Below, in pieces: positions 43,801-46,387 of a stretch of 46,387 nucleotides of DNA (within the stretch, counting starts at the first letter, position 1; each line of letters begins with the position of its first letter). Both the position numbers and the translations under genes were made by a program. Source of the DNA: a virus. The stretch lies in IMG/VR virus record IMGVR_UViG_3300024324_000889, positions 1-46,387 of that record. The stretch is one strand, 5' to 3'. The notes under the pieces were generated by a model. That model was not told the origin of the DNA. It ran no database searches and saw nothing but the letters and a program-made list of their open reading frames with translations.

Positions 43801-46387
43801 GAGCTGGAATGCCTGAGGGATATAGAATATCATTTGATGGTAGCAATTTAATATTAAGTTCATCAGACTTTTTCCTTGGTGGAGATGGACAATACATAAG
43901 TGGATCAGCTGGAACTTTAGAAATGAGTTCGAGCAAGTTTCATCTAGACACAACTGGAAATATTACAGGATCATCGGTCTATTTCACAGGAGGAGAAATA
44001 GCTGGATGGACATTTAATACTGGATCATTCTCAAAGAATGGTGTTAGACTAGAAGCTGAAACTGATGGTGGATTATATATTTCAGATGATTACAATAATG
44101 ACTTAATTGCCGTAGCATCAAAATCAATGTATATGCTTGGATCAGCTACAGACGAAATGGTTAACGATTCATTCGAATATGATGTTGGAGGTCTATGAAC
44201 AGGATCTGATGGTTATCATCTTGGAAATGCATCCTCTCCATTGAGCGTTGTTAGTTGGTCGTTGGCAACTGTAGGTCCCGTATCTCACTCAATGACAAGA
44301 CGACTTGGTGCTGGATATGAACTATATAATGCTGCTGTTGTGGGTGATAATACATTTGATATTATCTACCCAGGAACGCTTGCTCCAATTGCATCAACAA
44401 GCAGAAGTTTAGCCCAGACATCTGCATCATATTTAACATCAAATCAATATGAACTATCTCAGATCGTTAGTGCTAGTTCTCAAGCTGCTCAAACATGAGT
44501 TGAGGGAAATGTTGTTTCACTGGCGTTCGTGGCAAAAATGTCACACTCTCTTGCTGGAGCAGGATATGATAGAGGATTTGAGCAACAAAAATATCGAGTT
44601 GAATATTGGTCTGGAAGCGCTTGGAATAAACTTATTCCAACAGGGACTAGCGAGTGGTCTAAATACAATATGGCCGTCAAATATACTTCAATCAAGGCTT
44701 CGGCAAAACTACCAGCTTCAACATCTAAGTTGCGGTTAAGGCTGTCCGGATCAATCAATCCAGACGTGACTCAAACATCTGAAGAATACAAATTGGATGA
44801 ATGGTTTGCAAGCATTAGAAGCCTATTGAGCTTTGGATCTCTAACACCTGAGACTCCAATTTTATTACAAGATGGTACATCGACCGAAACTATCAAGGCA
44901 TTAAGAGTTAAAGCCGCCGTTCTTGCATGAGATAGTATTGCGAATGAAAATATTGTTGCGTACGTAGTTACAAAGACTAATCATCATGCGACATCAAGCT
45001 TATATATTAATGGTTCAGATATCATCACATCTGATACTCAGTTATTTGAAACAGTCGATAGTGGAAGTATGCTTGCATCGAGCCTGACAACTAGTGATAA
45101 ACTTATTGACAAAAATGGAGATACAGTTACAATTAGTACAATTAATGAGGTCCGTGGAGATTATCCTTTATTTAACCTCGTATTGGCACGAAGAGCAGAA
45201 GATGGCGAAATTGATGATAGCCTGTATTATTATGCAGGAGCTACAACTCCCGTAAGATCAAATCACACCGGTTCGGCATCGGCTAGATATGAAGAGGAGC
45301 CATTAGAAGTAGAAACAACTTCATCAGATGATTCTGCAAAATATCCCTATACAGAAATTTCATTTGACAACTTCAGATTAGTTCAAGATACTCCAAGAGT
45401 TGAATTATCAAAAGATGGATTTTTACTTTATCAGTCTGAAGTATCATATATTCAGATGTCACCAGACAATTTTATTATCCGTACTCCAAGTGATGGAGCT
45501 GCAGGTATTGGTAATGCTGTTTCATCAAATATGTCAACTACAAACACAGCTGTACTTGGACAATTGGCTGCTCCATCTATTCAACCTTATGAAGCAGAGC
45601 CAACTGACATTGGCCAAACACCTTTTGCTGGAGGTATCAATGAATATTCAATGGGAAATCACCGACATGATTTAAACTTTGATGTACTGAATAATGTGGC
45701 TCAATCAGGATCGTTTGGAACTATTGATATTACAAATCTTTCAGTAGGAAGCTTAAGCTTCACTGGTGGTGGTTCATTTGTTCTTACTGGATCACTTGCT
45801 GTAAGTTCTAGTAATGATTCATACTTTGTTGGTGGTGGTGGAATTGGTATTGGAACTACAACTTCAACATCAGATTTACATGTAAATGCAATAAGCAATG
45901 TTGGTTTTACATTACAACATGCATCAAGACCAACAATAGCATTGACAGACGGTACAAATTATGCGTATATAGGATTAGATAGTGGTGGACAAATTATTAC
46001 TGGTGCTGAAGATAATGATTTAGCAATCCGTTCACCTGATAAAATAAGGTTTGCAACGGGTGCATCGCTTTGAATGACAATTGATAATGTTGGTAGTGTA
46101 GGAATTGGAACAGCTACTCCTGGCAATCCTTTAGAAGTTTATCATGCAACAACAAATACAGTGACAAATTTTAAATCAGGAGATACTTTAACACAGATTA
46201 GTATTGAAGATACGAGTGATATGGCTTATTTTGGTACACAAAATAATTTAGCCTATTTTGGTTTAAGTTCTGGTGCTTCTATAAACAATGTAATTGTAAA
46301 TACTTCTGGATATGTTGGAATTGGAACTGCAAATCCATCAACGAATCTTCATGTAGAAGGTGACGCAATATTCACAGGAACAGTAAC
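40884..46387 (+). CDS. giant tail fibre protein, partial (10 in-frame TGA = Trp; 3' end outside the window)
   Basis: At least 1834 aa, still open at the window end. GTG 40884 is preferred because TAAGGAG lies 6 nt before it; an ATG at 40878 would touch that site. In-frame TGA codons begin at 41166, 41286, 41526, 42192, 42750, 43149, 44196, 44496, 44928 and 46071; about as many Trp use TGG. The middle has repeated fibre units such as SGQITGSNVQFTGGDIGGW and TGNITGSSVYFTGGEIAGW. Residues about 1319-1435 resemble a Hint domain. The distal part has GIGIGTTTS, VGIGTATPG and VGIGTANPS repeats common in phage fibres. It should bind the host surface; tip and chaperone domains lie beyond the window. 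Confidence 0.88.
44838..45189 (+). other. Hint-like (intein-related) domain inside the tail fibre
   Basis: The stretch SLTPETPILLQDG, then VLAWDSIANENI, LYINGSDIITSDTQLF and LTTSDKLIDKNGDTV ending in YPLFNLVLA follows the block order of Hint domains (first-residue nucleophile, A block, B block, terminal strand). The W of VLAWD is a TGA codon. The usual B-block His is replaced (TSDTQ) and no terminal His-Asn is visible, so it is probably non-splicing. Confidence 0.45.

Noticed and set aside
42300-44050. Repeated ITGS / GG-I-GW units as a CRISPR or DNA repeat array
   Set aside because: The units are diverged at DNA level and stay in frame; they are protein repeats of a tail fibre.
21020-46387. 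Selenocysteine or another amino acid at the TGA codons
   Set aside because: The TGA codons are too many, no selenocysteine hairpins are evident, and several sites fall on conserved Trp positions. Gly (code 25) does not fit those positions.

Overview
This window is part of the genome of a large, AT-rich, T4-like phage with a contractile tail. The evidence is a T4 gp55-like late sigma factor, gp25- and gp6-type baseplate wedge proteins, a gp5-like spike, a GroES-type co-chaperonin, a T4-style polynucleotide kinase and RNA ligase, a TOPRIM primase, an Mre11/Rad50-type recombination protein and a giant tail fibre. All convincing genes lie on the + strand and are tightly packed. No integrase or bacterial housekeeping genes are visible. 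The host cannot be named from the sequence.

Layout. About 1-13.6 kb is an early/accessory region of small genes: a TerD-like protein (cut by the window edge), a NodB-like deacetylase, a methyltransferase, a metallophosphoesterase, and a dispersed RNA-repair set (cREC domain, SAK-type HAD phosphatase, KH protein, Pnkp, RlaP-type nucleotidyltransferase, Rnl1-type RNA ligase). About 13.6-18.5 kb holds small unknown genes, a complete tmRNA gene (15305-15662), an HD-domain protein and the late sigma factor, closed by a terminator. About 18.6-33.3 kb is a late tail/baseplate operon ending in two possible ADP-ribosyltransferase-fold proteins. About 33.3-40.8 kb mixes late genes (RuvC-like resolvase, 3D-domain protein, GroES, GIY-YIG endonuclease) with replication genes (primase, a fused SbcD-SbcC protein). 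From 40.9 kb to the end is one giant tail fibre, cut off by the window.

The main finding is that TGA is read as tryptophan. From 21.0 kb many genes contain in-frame TGA codons (about 40 by hand count), and reading them as Trp restores long ORFs. Several fall where the family has a conserved Trp (RuvC 'TGW', the gp25 family, the Hint-like 'VLAWD'). TGA is almost absent as a stop codon in the whole window: genes end in TAA or TAG and coupled genes overlap as TAATG. The internal TGA codons are not spread evenly. They occur only in genes that follow late-type TATATTTAT promoters. Genes behind the early promoters, and the replication genes, use only TGG even when Trp-rich. This fits a temporal model in which late proteins can be completed only once TGA decoding has been switched to Trp. 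No suppressor tRNA is visible here, so it must be elsewhere in the genome or come from the host.

Two promoter families can be read directly. Early promoters (6 copies) have a GTTTCA-like -35, a 17-18 bp spacer, a TATATT -10 and a shared AACAACAAAAGGAGTT leader. Late promoters (5 strong copies) have a TATATTTAT box 30-34 nt before the start codon, with weaker or oddly spaced copies elsewhere.
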